NCBI RefSeq assembly: GCF_051195215.1
Contig: NZ_JBNAZM010000011.1
Location: forward strand, 1-64,000
Reading direction: 5' to 3'
DNA: 64,000 nt
DNA from: Arhodomonas sp051195215
GTDB lineage: Bacteria > Pseudomonadota > Gammaproteobacteria > Nitrococcales > Nitrococcaceae
Shown here piece after piece: positions 42,903 through 52,463 of this stretch. Both the position numbers and the translations under genes were made by a program. Under the pieces are notes generated by a model that saw only the letters and a program-made list of their open reading frames with translations, searched no databases and was not told the DNA's origin. Positions within the stretch are counted from its first letter, which is position 1. Every line of letters starts with the position of its first letter.

Positions 42903-45900
42903 TCAGCTCGTCCCGCCGGTGACGAGGGATCGAGGGGCGGTCACCGCCGTGTCGTCCGTGACTATCTCGTCGGCTTCCGCGGCCTGTGCCAGGTTGCGAA
43001 GCTCCTGCAACGCCACCCCGAGCATCGGCAGATCCGCCTGCGCGGCGTTGCGCAGCTCCGTGACGGTGCGTGCGAGGCGCTCGGCCATGGCTTCATGGTT
43101 GGCGATCCAGCGTGAGAGCACCGTGTCGGTGTCCTCCTCGGGGCCTATGCCGCGGAGCACCGCGATCGCGACACGCCGGAGCTGGACGTAGAACTCCTCC
43201 TCGAGCCCGGCGCGGTAACGCTCCTGCCAGGGGTCGCCGGCCTCGTGTTCGGCGATGGCCTCGCGCAGCCAGGCGAGCTCCAGCCGGGTGCCGGCGTGGA
43301 AGTACACGGCGGCGGCATCGCGCAGAGGGGAATTCGTCTCGCGTGCCGCCTTGACCAGGTCGAGCGCCGCATACAGCGGCTCGAGCCGTGCGATGCGCCG
43401 GGCGAGCTCCTCGGGGACTCCCTCCCGGGTGAAGCGTTCGACGTCGGATTCGAGAATGCGCCGGTCCTCATCGGGCAGAAGGCTGTCGAGCGATTCGGCC
43501 ACTTCCGCCACTGCGGGACGGATGCGAGCCACCGTCTCTTCCACGTGAATCGGTGAGGGCAGGTTGCGCAGCAGCCACAGTGTTGCCCGTTCCTGGAGGT
43601 CGCAGAGATGATCGAGCAGCAGCGACTGCACTGATGCCGGCACCTGGTTGTCCAGCGCGTCCACCTCGTGCCAGAGCTCGCGCAGCCCGTAGACGTCACG
43701 GGCGACGAAATAGGCGCGCGCGGCGTCGGCGAAGTCCGTGCCCGTACTCGAGCGGATGCGGTAGAGGAAGGTCGCGCCCATGCGGTTGACGATATGGTTG
43801 GTGGTCACCGTGGCGATGATCTCCGCTCGCAGCGGATGAGTCTCCAGCGGGCCGCGGAAGCGCTCGCGCAGCGGCTGCGGAAAGTAACGCATGAGCTCGG
43901 CGGCGAGGTAGTCGCTGGCCACCAGATCCGAGTGGACGAGCGCGGGGAACGCCTCGATCTTGGCGTAGGCGAGCAGCACGGCGAGCTCCGGCCGGGTCAG
44001 CCCCCGGCCTGCCTTGTGGCGCTCGGCGAGCTCGTCATCGTTGGGGAGCTCCTCGACGTGGCGATCGAGCTGGCCGCTGCGCTCGAGGTCGCGCATGAAT
44101 CGTCCGTGCTCGTCGAGTAGCTCCGCGGCGCGTTCGGAGAGCAGCGTCAGCCCCTGGGTTTGTCGGTAGTTGTTGGCGAGCACCAGGCGGGAGACTTCGT
44201 CGGTCATCCCGGCGAGCAGCTCGTTGCGCTGTTTGACAGTGAGGTCGCCGGCGTCGACCACACGGTTCAGGAGAATCTTGATGTTCACTTCGTGGTCGGA
44301 GCAATCGACGCCGCCGGCGTTGTCGATGGCGTCGGTGTTGATGCGTCCGCCGCGGGTGGCGAACTCGACCCGACCGGCCTGCGTGACACCGAGGTTGCCG
44401 CCTTCGCCGATGACGCGGCAGCGCAGCTCGCCGGCATCCACGCGCACCGAATCGTTGGTCTTGTCGCCGACATCTGTATGTGCCTCGTGAGACGCCTTGA
44501 CGTAGGTTCCGATGCCGCCGTTCCACAGCAGATCGACGGGCGCGCGCAGGATGGCGCTGATTACCTCATGGGGGGTGAGGCGGGCGCCGGTGTCGAGCCC
44601 CAGTGCGGCGCGCGCGCTCTTGGAGAGCTGGATCGATTTCGCCGACCGCGGCCACACGCCGCCGCCCCGCGAGATGACGCTGCGGTCGTAGTCGTCCCAC
44701 GAGGAGCGCGGCAATGCGAACAGGCGCTGGCGCTCGGCGTAGCTCGCCGCCACATCCGGGTCCGGGTCGATGAAGATATGGCGGTGGTCGAAGGCGGCGA
44801 TGAGTCGTGTCTGTTCGGACAGCAGCATGCCGTTGCCGAACACGTCGCCTGACATGTCGCCGATACCGGCGGCGGTGAACGGCTCGCGCTGAATGTCCCG
44901 GCCGAGCTCGCGGAAGTGGCGCTGCACGGCCACCCAGCCACCGCGGGCCGTGATGCCCATCTTCTTGTGGTCGTAGCCGGTGGAGCCGCCGGAGGCAAAA
45001 GCGTCGCGGAGCCAGAAACCGTATTCGTCGGCGAGCTCGTTGGCGTAGTCCGAGAAGGTCGCCGTGCCCTTGTCGGCGGCGACCACCAGGTAGGGGTCGT
45101 CGTCGTCATGGCGCAGCACCCGGGGCGGCGGGACGACCTCCCCGTCGACCACGTTGTCGGTGACATCGAGCAGTGCGCGAATGAACCAGCGATAGCAGTC
45201 GAGCACCTCCTCGAACATCGCTTGGCGGTCGTCCGGCAGCTGCTTGCACACGAACCCCCCTTTCGCGCCCACGGGGACGATCACCGCGTTCTTGACCATC
45301 TGCGCCTTCATCAGCCCCAGTATCTCGGTGCGATAATCCTCGCGCCGGTCCGACCAACGGATGCCGCCGCGGGCGACCTTGCCGCCGCGCAGATGGACAC
45401 CTTCGACCCGGGGCGAATACACGAAGATCTCGTAGGCGGGCACGGGCTTGGGGATTCCCGGAATCCGGCGCGGCTCGAGCTTGAACGAGACGAACTCGTG
45501 CCGTCGGCCCGAGGCGTCGATACGGTAGTAGTTGGTACGCAGGGTGGCCTGGATGGCCGCCAGCGTGCGGCGCAGGATTCGGTCCTGATCGAGGCTGGTG
45601 ACCTCGTCGAGCAGGCCCTCGATTTCCTCGCCGAGCTCGGTAGCGCGTTCGCTGTCGGCAGTGTCCGGGTCCATGCGTGCGGCGAACAGCGCCGCCAGCC
45701 GCCGGGTGATCGTCGGGTTATGGGCGAAAGTCTCCTCCAGATACTGCTGGCTGAAGGCGGTGCCCGCCTGGCGCAGATAGCGCGCGTAGGCGCGGAGAAT
45801 GACCACTTGCTCCCAGGTGAGCCCGGCGGCGAGCACCAGCCGATTGAAGCCGTCGTCCTCGGCGTGGCCGTGCCAGACTGCCGCGAATGCCTCCTGGAAG

Positions 45901-47828
45901 ATCTCGCGTACGCGTTCGGTCTCGAGCTGCCCGGCACCGGAGTAGCGCAGGCCGAAGTCGTGGATGTAGCACGGCTCGCTGCGCTGGCGGCTGACGTCAT
46001 AGGGGCGCTCGTCGACAACGCGCACGCCCATGTTCTCGAGTACGGGCAGGGCGTCGGAGAGCACGATATGGCGGCCGGTCTGGTACAGGCGCAGACGCAG
46101 CAGCCCCTCCGGTGCCTCCAGGGGGCGGTAGAGGTTGATGCCCAGGTCGTCGCGCGTGCGCACGCGCTCCAGGCGTTCGACGTCATGAACCGCCGCGCGA
46201 GGGTTGGTGTCTTCGCGGTAGGCGGCGCTGAAGGCATCGCGGTAACGTTGTAGCAGGCGGGTGCCCCGGGCCTCGCCGAAATAGTCGAGCACCGCGTCGG
46301 CGAGGTTGTCACGCCAGCTTCTCAGGGTGTCGGCGAGCTGCTGCTCGATCTCGGTGTGGTCGTATTCCGGCTGGCCCGTGTCGGAAAGACGCACGATGAA
46401 GTGGATGCGCGCGAGCACCGCCTCCGAGAGCTGGACGGTGAACTCCGCGTTGGAAGCCGAGAACGTCTCGATGAGGATGCGCTGCATGCGCTCGCGCACC
46501 TCGGTGTTGTAGCGGTCGCGCGGGCAGTACACGAGGCAGGAGACGAACCGCCGGTAGGGGTCGTTGCGCACGAAAAGCCGTACCTGCTGGCGCTCCTGGA
46601 GGTGGAGGATCCCCTTGGCGGTTTCGTAGAGCTCTTCGCTGGTGGCCTGGAAGAGCTCGTCGCGCGGGTGGGTCTCCAGGATATTGATCAGTGCCTTGCC
46701 CGCGTGGCTGTTGGGCCGGAGGTTCGTGCGCCGGAAGATGTCGTCGATCTTGCGTCGCAGCAGGGGAATCGTGCGCGGGTTGCGATGGTACGCGGCCGAC
46801 GTGTACAAGCCGAGAAACCGGTGCTCGCCGATCACCTCGCCAGCGCGGTTGAAGCGTTTCACCCCGATGTAGTCGAGATAGCCGGGGCGGTGGACGGTCG
46901 CGCGGCTGCTCGACTTCGTCAGTATTACCGGTTCGGGATCGCGCGCGTGAGCGCGCACTGCCTCTGGCAGCGCCGCGAAGCTCTCCGAGCTTTGTTCGGC
47001 GCCGTCGCTCTGGCGCAGAATGCCGAGACCGGTCCCGGCGACGGCGCGCAACTCCTCGTGCTTGCCCCGGCGCTTGAGGTCGTAGCGCCGGTAGCCGAGG
47101 AACGTGAAGTGATCGTCGCGCACCCATCTGAGAAACGCCTCGATCTCGTCACGGTAATCGGCGTCCACCGGCGGCGGTTGCCGTCGCAATCCGCGGGTGG
47201 CCTTTTCCATCGCCGCGGACATGGCCTTCCAGTCGGCGACGGTGACCCGCACGTCCTCGATAACCGCGGCGACCTCCTCGCGGATACGCGTCAGATCCTC
47301 GAGGTCGCTCTGGCGGTCCACCTCGAAGTGCATCCACGCCTCGTTGACCGCCCCCCGCGCCTGCTGCGCATCGACCACCTCGGTGACGCGGTCGTCGCCG
47401 TCTCGGCGGATGGTGAGCACGGGGTGAATGATGAGGTGGATCGTCAGGCCCAGCCGGTTCAAAGCCATGGACACGGAGTCCACGAGGAAGGGCATGTCCG
47501 GCGCCACCACTTCGCAGACGGTGTGCGTGGACTGCCAGCCGTGCTGCTCGGTGTCGGGGTTGTAGACGTGGATCAGCACCTCTTCGGCGCGCCGTCGCTG
47601 GCCGAGGTGCCAGTGTGACAGCGCCGCGCCGTAGAGGTCGGCCTCGCTGCGCTCGGCGATGTCCTCCGGCGAGGCGTCCTCGTAATACTGGCGAACGAAA
47701 CTGGTGACCACGGTCGTGTCGTCGCCCTTCCAGCGCTTGCGTACGCGCTCGGCGATTGCCTCGATGGCTTCCCCGCGGGCTTGTTCTTCGCTCGCCTGTC
47801 GCATGGCTTCTCCCTGAATGTCAGTCAT
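42903..47828 (-). CDS. NAD-specific glutamate dehydrogenase, 180-kDa class
   Basis: This 1641-residue enzyme is of the large L-GDH class known from Pseudomonas and Caulobacter. It has long N-terminal regulatory (ACT-like) regions, then the catalytic GDH core around residues 820-1150, with KVARGGIRWSDRREDYRTE and the VIVPVGAKGGFV lysine motif, and an extended helical C-terminus. It oxidises glutamate to 2-oxoglutarate with NAD, a catabolic direction. It sits 81 bases downstream of the ketoacyl-synthase-like gene, with a perfect palindrome between. Confidence 0.95.
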   Translation of the reverse strand: MTDIQGEAMRQASEEQARGEAIEAIAERVRKRWKGDDTTVVTSFVRQYYEDASPEDIAERSEADLYGAALSHWHLGQRRRAEEVLIHVYNPDTEQHGWQSTHTVCEVVAPDMPFLVDSVSMALNRLGLTIHLIIHPVLTIRRDGDDRVTEVVDAQQARGAVNEAWMHFEVDRQSDLEDLTRIREEVAAVIEDVRVTVADWKAMSAAMEKATRGLRRQPPPVDADYRDEIEAFLRWVRDDHFTFLGYRRYDLKRRGKHEELRAVAGTGLGILRQSDGAEQSSESFAALPEAVRAHARDPEPVILTKSSSRATVHRPGYLDYIGVKRFNRAGEVIGEHRFLGLYTSAAYHRNPRTIPLLRRKIDDIFRRTNLRPNSHAGKALINILETHPRDELFQATSEELYETAKGILHLQERQQVRLFVRNDPYRRFVSCLVYCPRDRYNTEVRERMQRILIETFSASNAEFTVQLSEAVLARIHFIVRLSDTGQPEYDHTEIEQQLADTLRSWRDNLADAVLDYFGEARGTRLLQRYRDAFSAAYREDTNPRAAVHDVERLERVRTRDDLGINLYRPLEAPEGLLRLRLYQTGRHIVLSDALPVLENMGVRVVDERPYDVSRQRSEPCYIHDFGLRYSGAGQLETERVREIFQEAFAAVWHGHAEDDGFNRLVLAAGLTWEQVVILRAYARYLRQAGTAFSQQYLEETFAHNPTITRRLAALFAARMDPDTADSERATELGEEIEGLLDEVTSLDQDRILRRTLAAIQATLRTNYYRIDASGRRHEFVSFKLEPRRIPGIPKPVPAYEIFVYSPRVEGVHLRGGKVARGGIRWSDRREDYRTEILGLMKAQMVKNAVIVPVGAKGGFVCKQLPDDRQAMFEEVLDCYRWFIRALLDVTDNVVDGEVVPPPRVLRHDDDDPYLVVAADKGTATFSDYANELADEYGFWLRDAFASGGSTGYDHKKMGITARGGWVAVQRHFRELGRDIQREPFTAAGIGDMSGDVFGNGMLLSEQTRLIAAFDHRHIFIDPDPDVAASYAERQRLFALPRSSWDDYDRSVISRGGGVWPRSAKSIQLSKSARAALGLDTGARLTPHEVISAILRAPVDLLWNGGIGTYVKASHEAHTDVGDKTNDSVRVDAGELRCRVIGEGGNLGVTQAGRVEFATRGGRINTDAIDNAGGVDCSDHEVNIKILLNRVVDAGDLTVKQRNELLAGMTDEVSRLVLANNYRQTQGLTLLSERAAELLDEHGRFMRDLERSGQLDRHVEELPNDDELAERHKAGRGLTRPELAVLLAYAKIEAFPALVHSDLVASDYLAAELMRYFPQPLRERFRGPLETHPLRAEIIATVTTNHIVNRMGATFLYRIRSSTGTDFADAARAYFVARDVYGLRELWHEVDALDNQVPASVQSLLLDHLCDLQERATLWLLRNLPSPIHVEETVARIRPAVAEVAESLDSLLPDEDRRILESDVERFTREGVPEELARRIARLEPLYAALDLVKAARETNSPLRDAAAVYFHAGTRLELAWLREAIAEHEAGDPWQERYRAGLEEEFYVQLRRVAIAVLRGIGPEEDTDTVLSRWIANHEAMAERLARTVTELRNAAQADLPMLGVALQELRNLAQAAEADEIVTDDTAVTAPRSLVTGGTS

Positions 47829-47892
47829 CGCGCCGCTGGTTCGGTGCCACGGCGCCGCTACGGCTCAAGCTTAGTGTGCCGATGGTGTTGCA

Positions 47893-47915
47893 GGCTAGTG
47901 TCCTGGACACTAGCC
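47893..47915. promoter_or_regulatory. Perfect 11-base-arm inverted repeat at the ketoacyl synthase stop codon
   Basis: GGCTAGTGTCC (47893-47903) and GGACACTAGCC (47905-47915) flank a single T. The repeat contains the TAG of the minus-strand ketoacyl synthase gene and lies 65 bases before the glutamate dehydrogenase start. It could be an operator or a processing hairpin. Confidence 0.5.
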
Positions 47916-48917
47916 GCTGACGAGGTCGTCGCCGAGACGCACCGCCACCGCCGCCATGTTGTAGCCAACCCCGGACCCCACCATCACGACCAGCTCCCCG
48001 CTGTGTGCATGGCCGCTGGTGACCAGTTGGTCCAGGGCCATGGGCACGCATGCTGAACCGGTGTAGCCCCACTGCTCCATCACAGTGATGGCGCGCTCCC
48101 TCGGCAGCCCGAGCTCGGCGCAGGTGTGATCGATGGTGCTGCGGTTGACCTGGGTGAACACCGCGTGGTCGATGGCGGAGATGTTGAACCCGCAACGCTC
48201 GGCGAGGGTGCGCACGAGGGCGGGCCAGCCCTGCTCGTTGATTTCCGGCGGGTAGCGCTCCTTGACGCGAACGCGGTGCCGACCCGCAGCGAGCGCCTGC
48301 TCGGTGACGGGCTCCACCGTGCCGCCGGCGTCGATGCCCCAGTAGCCGGCATAACGGCCATCGGCGGCGAAGGCGGCGCCGAGAACGCCGGGCTGATCAC
48401 CGGCGGTCACCACGGCGGCGCCCGCACCGTCGCCGTAGAAGAAGCTCATGAGGTCGTCTTCGGCCGCGTGCCGGCTCATCAGGTAGGCGCCGGTCACCAG
48501 CGCGTGGCGGACACCCGCGTTGGCGCCCATGAGTCCATGCGCCGTGGCCAGCGCGCTCGGGAACGAGGCGCAGGCGCAGCCGATATCGAACGTTCCGGCC
48601 CGGTGGGCCCCGAGTTTCGCCTGCAGCACGGTGCTCGTGGCGGGCGTGATGTAGTCGGGTGTGTCGGTACCGACAACGATGAGATCCAGCGCCGAGGGGG
48701 CGAGTCCGGCCCGCTCCAGTGCCTGCTGCGCAGCGGCCAGGGCCAGATCGGAGGTGGCCTGGTCGGCTTCGGCGTGCCAGCGCTGACGGATACCCGTCGT
48801 CGCCTCGAACCGGTCTATGGTCTGCGCCGCCTCGGCGCGGGCGCGTAGGTCGTCGTTGGTCACCCGCCGCGAAGGCAGGTAGTGACCTGTGGCGACAATA
48901 CGGGCGGACGGCGGCAT
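47910..48917 (-). CDS. Ketoacyl-ACP synthase III-like protein with altered catalytic triad
   Basis: This 335-residue thiolase-fold protein of the FabH family keeps the nucleophile Cys116 (DIGCACASF) and the YGDGAGAAVV segment. The FabH catalytic His (HQAN) is replaced by Thr255 in FTQVNRST, and the catalytic Asn (GNTS) by Tyr285 in WGYTGSA. Decarboxylative condensation as in FabH is therefore doubtful; acyl transfer or a specialised condensation is possible. There is no fatty-acid gene beside it. The start at 48917 gives the family N-terminus, though its ribosome site is weak. Confidence 0.82.
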   Translation of the reverse strand: MPPSARIVATGHYLPSRRVTNDDLRARAEAAQTIDRFEATTGIRQRWHAEADQATSDLALAAAQQALERAGLAPSALDLIVVGTDTPDYITPATSTVLQAKLGAHRAGTFDIGCACASFPSALATAHGLMGANAGVRHALVTGAYLMSRHAAEDDLMSFFYGDGAGAAVVTAGDQPGVLGAAFAADGRYAGYWGIDAGGTVEPVTEQALAAGRHRVRVKERYPPEINEQGWPALVRTLAERCGFNISAIDHAVFTQVNRSTIDHTCAELGLPRERAITVMEQWGYTGSACVPMALDQLVTSGHAHSGELVVMVGSGVGYNMAAVAVRLGDDLVSG

Positions 48918-49215
48918 GCTGCGCGTGTTCCGTGCCGAGATCAGTGAACCGGCGGAGCCGGGCCCTGCGTGCGACCCCGCGCGTTGACGATGGCGGCGGA
49001 AGGTCGCATTACCAATCCTTCGCGTTACCAAGCATCTTGGCAGATATCCCGACAGCGGTCGACGCCCATCCGTATGGCTGTCGCCATAAGGGGACAACCC
49101 CCCGGTCGCGTTGCTGCGAGCGGCCTTTCCGTGACCCCGGGTAACCGTCATCGCCGTGTGCAATTGTTGCGCTGCCGCGCCGTGCTAGCTTGCGTCGCGA
49201 CGTAAGGGGGACGGG
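48918..49215. promoter_or_regulatory. Divergent region between the ketoacyl synthase gene and the polysaccharide cluster
   Basis: No gene is seen in 298 bases. A weak promoter pair, TTGTTG (about 49165) - 16 bases - TAGCTT, could serve the polysaccharide genes. TTACCAATCCTT at 49009-49020 matches the start of the 36-base repeat, but only over 11 or 12 bases. Confidence 0.35.
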
Positions 49216-50052
49216 TTGGAGACGAGCAGGATGCGACGTTTTGACCGGTCTGACCGACAGCATGTGTTCTGGTGGTCGCCGCCCAGCCGGCGCCTGCGTA
49301 TATGGCGGCGGGAGAACGCCGGGGATTATCTCTCCCCGGTGCTCGTCGAGCGCATGCTCCGTGGGTATCGGCTACGACTGAGAGACAAGCGCCCGGGCAC
49401 CGGGCGGCTATTTGCGATTGGCTCCGTGCTGCATTTCGCCAGCGACGGCGACGTGGTGTGGGGATCGGGGGTGAACGGCAAGATCGAGGCCGATCGCCAC
49501 CGCTTTCGCAATCTGGACGTGCGCGCCGTGCGAGGTCCGCTAACGCGCGAGTTCCTGGCGCGTCGCGGCATTGAGTGCCCGCCGGTGTATGGCGACCCGG
49601 CCTTGTTGTTGCCGGTGCTCTGTCCGGACCTGGCCAGTGCGTGCCGGGGGAAGCAGGACTACGTGATCGTGCCCCACATGCACGACCTCGCGGGGCTGCG
49701 GGCGGCCGGCGTCGAGCGCGACCGGGTGATTTCGCCGCTCGTTCACTGGCGGCGTTTCGTCACGCGCATCCTGGACAGTCGGCTGGTGCTTTCGGCGTCG
49801 CTGCACGGGTTGATCATTGCCGAGGCCTTCGGCATCCCCGCGCGGCTGCTTCGGCTGTCCGAACGCGAGTCATTGTTCAAGTACGAGGATTACTACCGCG
49901 GCAGCGGGCGTGACACGTTCATGCCGGCGACCACTGTCGCCGAGGGGCTGTCGCGTGGCGGCGAGCCACCGCTCGATTTCGATCCCGAGCCGCTGCGGCG
50001 CGCGTTTCCTCTCGATCTATGGACGGAGAAGGAGGTCGTCAACCATGCATGA
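49216..50052 (+). CDS. Polysaccharide pyruvyltransferase family protein
   Basis: This 278-residue protein has the PS_pyruv_trans layout: an N-terminal NAGDYLSPVLVERML segment, a central GSVLHFASDGDVVWGSGVN motif, then RAVRGPLTREFL and a C-terminal SLHGLIIAEAFGIPARLL motif. Such enzymes add ketal pyruvate from phosphoenolpyruvate to sugars, although many members act as general polysaccharide-cluster transferases. TTG at 49216 is favoured over ATG at 49231 because AAGGGGG lies 5 bases upstream. It opens the polysaccharide cluster and overlaps the next gene by 8 bases. Confidence 0.85.
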   Translation: METSRMRRFDRSDRQHVFWWSPPSRRLRIWRRENAGDYLSPVLVERMLRGYRLRLRDKRPGTGRLFAIGSVLHFASDGDVVWGSGVNGKIEADRHRFRNLDVRAVRGPLTREFLARRGIECPPVYGDPALLLPVLCPDLASACRGKQDYVIVPHMHDLAGLRAAGVERDRVISPLVHWRRFVTRILDSRLVLSASLHGLIIAEAFGIPARLLRLSERESLFKYEDYYRGSGRDTFMPATTVAEGLSRGGEPPLDFDPEPLRRAFPLDLWTEKEVVNHA

Positions 50053-51235
50053 TGGTGCCAGTGGCACGGTGTGGCGCGAGGGTCGGGATGACGCTGGCCC
50101 TGCTTTCCACGAGCCCGGTGCGGATACGGCATCGACCGTAACCCGCGATGCGCCCGTGAGCGCGCCGCGTGTGCTCATGCTCCCCGACGCCAGCAAGGGC
50201 AACCCGTACCAGCGGCAGTTGCGTTCGGCGCTGGAGCGCCGTGGCGCGAGAGTCCGGCTCGCTAATCCGGCGGGCGTGCTGCCACTGCTCGGGGCCGTGC
50301 GTCGCCACGGCCCGGTAGACGTGCTTCATCTCCACTGGACTCACCGCCTCGTGGTCGGGGCGACGCGACTGCGTACGCTCGCCAAGGCGACCCGGTTTCT
50401 CGGCGAGCTTCTGACGCTGCGCTTGCGTGGGGTCTCCGTGGTGTGGACGGCGCATAACCTGCTCGAGCACGAACGTCGCCAGCCGGGCATCGAGCTTGCC
50501 TGCGGACGGCTTGCCACGCGTCTGTACAAGCGGGTGATCGTGCACTGCGGCGCTGCGCGTCGGCAAATCGCCGATGCGTACCGGCTGCCGGTCGACTCGC
50601 CCGTGCTCACGCAGGCGCCGCACGGCCACTTCATCGGTGCGTACGGTGACGGCATGTCCCGGGACGAGGCGCGCCAGCGCCTGGGGATCGAGGCCGACGG
50701 GCCGGTGTTTCTCCACTTCGGCCAGATCCGCCCGTACAAGGGGGTGTTCGAGCTGCTCGACTGCTTCGCGCGGCTGGACTCGCCCGGCGCCAGGCTCCTG
50801 ATCGCCGGCCGCCCCTGGGACGACGCCACGGCCGCCGCATTGCGGGCCCGTGCCGCCGAGGACCCGAGGATTCAGCTGGTGCTCGAGTTCATTCCCGACG
50901 AAGACGTGGGCGTCTACCTCGCCGCCGCCGACGCCATGGTGCTGCCCTACCGGGACATTCTCACCTCCGGCAGCGCCATGCTCGCGATTTCGTTCGCCCG
51001 TGCAGTGGTCATGCCGCGCTGTGGCTGCGCCGAGGAAATGCTCGGTGACGATGCCGGTGCCCTGCTCTATGACCCGTATGCGGCGGACGGTCTGGCCGGC
51101 GCCATGGAACGCGCCGTGACCGCCGACCTGGACGCGCTCGGGGCTGCGGGTCGTGCCCGGGCCGAGGGCTTCGACTGGGACACGATCGCTCGCACCACTC
51201 TCGATGCCTATCTGGGATACCCGGCTCATGAATGA
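50045..51235 (+). CDS. GT-B glycosyltransferase (family 4-like)
   Basis: This 396-residue cytoplasmic glycosyltransferase has an N-terminal domain with DVLHLHWTHR and WTAHNLLEHE segments. The C-terminal GT4 domain has FLHFGQIRPYKGVFELLDCF, then LEFIPDEDVGVYLAAADAMV and YRDILTSGSAMLA. This fits GT4-like sugar transferases acting on lipid-linked intermediates. AAGGAGG (50029-50035) lies 9 bases before the ATG, and the 8-base overlap with the upstream gene shows coupling. Donor and acceptor cannot be told. Confidence 0.87.
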   Translation: MHDGASGTVWREGRDDAGPAFHEPGADTASTVTRDAPVSAPRVLMLPDASKGNPYQRQLRSALERRGARVRLANPAGVLPLLGAVRRHGPVDVLHLHWTHRLVVGATRLRTLAKATRFLGELLTLRLRGVSVVWTAHNLLEHERRQPGIELACGRLATRLYKRVIVHCGAARRQIADAYRLPVDSPVLTQAPHGHFIGAYGDGMSRDEARQRLGIEADGPVFLHFGQIRPYKGVFELLDCFARLDSPGARLLIAGRPWDDATAAALRARAAEDPRIQLVLEFIPDEDVGVYLAAADAMVLPYRDILTSGSAMLAISFARAVVMPRCGCAEEMLGDDAGALLYDPYAADGLAGAMERAVTADLDALGAAGRARAEGFDWDTIARTTLDAYLGYPAHE

Positions 51236-52463
51236 TTCGCCCACGCCCCGATTGCGCTTCGTCGTGTACTGGCGGCAGGCGGACTGGGGGTTCTACCACC
51301 GGCGCAATGAGGCGTTTGCGCGGGCGTTGGCCAAGCTGTCCGACGTCGCCGAGGTCGTGCACGTGGAGGCGGTGAGTGTCAGGGGGCTCGTCGCGAATCT
51401 CGTGCGCGCGGCATTCACCCGCGATCGTGGTTTGCGCCGGGCGTACCGCCTGCATGTGCGCAAGGCCCTGTCACCGCGACCCGTGCGCGTCGACGACGGA
51501 CTCGCCGTCAAGAGCCTTGTGCTCGCCACGCTGGGCGCCGATCAACGGCTGGAGGCGGTCAACCATTGGCTGATGCGGCGTCAGGTGCGCTCGCTCAGGG
51601 GGCCAGCGCCCACCGTGCTCCTCGCCTATCCGCCAGCGCCGCGTCTTGCGGAGCTGGCGCGCAACCTCCGCGCGGAGCTGGTGCTGGCCGACCTCGTCGA
51701 TGACGTGCCGGCTCTGGAGACGGACCCGGATCGCCGTGCGGCCCGGGTGCAGGAATACGTCGAGATTCTGCCGGACTGCGGTGCCGTATTCGCGACCTCT
51801 CCCCGCCTTGCCGAGGCATATGGTGAGTACGCGCCCAGCGGTATCGAGTTCCTGCCCAACGGCGTCGGTGTCGACGATTCGCCGCCCCCGGCGGCGAAGG
51901 ACAAAGAACGCCCCCGAGTGGGCTATATAGGGGCGCTCAACCGCACGCTGGATACGGAGCTGGTCGACCGTGTGCTCGGCGATCACCCCGAGGTGGATTT
52001 CGTCTTCATCGGGCCGCTGGAGACCAGCGCCGCCGCGTTCGTTCGCAACGCACGGGCACGGCATCCCAACTGCCACTATCTCGGGCCCAAGCGTCATGGC
52101 GAGTTGCGGCGCCACATGGCCGCCTGCGACGTTCTCATCAACGTCAAGCGCGCGGACGTGACCACCCGCGGCAACGATTCCATCAAGATCTACGAATACC
52201 TCGCCACCGGCCGTCCGGTGGTGAGCACATCCATGGCGCCTGCCGATCGCTTGCGCGAGCTCCTCCACGTCAGCGACGAGCCCGAGGGGTTCAGCCGCAT
52301 GCTCGGGCAGGCGCTTGCCGAGGATGACCCGCAGCTGGCGCAGCAGCGGCGCCGTGTGGCTCTGGACAATGCCTGGGAGCGGCGTGTCGAGCGCATCGTC
52401 ACACGCGTCGACGAGCTTCTCGAGGATGCCGGGCCGCAACCACGAATGGCGGGGGCGCGATGA
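51228..52463 (+). CDS. GT-B glycosyltransferase, second of the cluster
   Basis: This 411-residue transferase has an N-terminal Rossmann-like half (RFVVYWRQADWGFYHRRNE, then VLADLVDD) and a C-terminal half with PRVGYIGALNRTLDTELV, HYLGPKRHGELRRHMAACDV and DSIKIYEYLATGRPVV. The last motif is the typical nucleotide-sugar-binding region of glycosyltransferase family 4-like proteins such as TuaH. It overlaps the preceding gene by 8 bases and the flippase by 4. The linkage made is unknown. Confidence 0.85.
   Translation: MNDSPTPRLRFVVYWRQADWGFYHRRNEAFARALAKLSDVAEVVHVEAVSVRGLVANLVRAAFTRDRGLRRAYRLHVRKALSPRPVRVDDGLAVKSLVLATLGADQRLEAVNHWLMRRQVRSLRGPAPTVLLAYPPAPRLAELARNLRAELVLADLVDDVPALETDPDRRAARVQEYVEILPDCGAVFATSPRLAEAYGEYAPSGIEFLPNGVGVDDSPPPAAKDKERPRVGYIGALNRTLDTELVDRVLGDHPEVDFVFIGPLETSAAAFVRNARARHPNCHYLGPKRHGELRRHMAACDVLINVKRADVTTRGNDSIKIYEYLATGRPVVSTSMAPADRLRELLHVSDEPEGFSRMLGQALAEDDPQLAQQRRRVALDNAWERRVERIVTRVDELLEDAGPQPRMAGAR

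Noticed and set aside
44916..46253. Long plus-strand open frame opposite the glutamate dehydrogenase gene
   Set aside because: It lies wholly antisense to conserved GDH core sequence and has no family features.
49009..49020. Fourth copy of the 36-base repeat
   Set aside because: Only the first 11-12 bases match (TTACCAATCCTT); the rest diverges, so chance similarity is likely.
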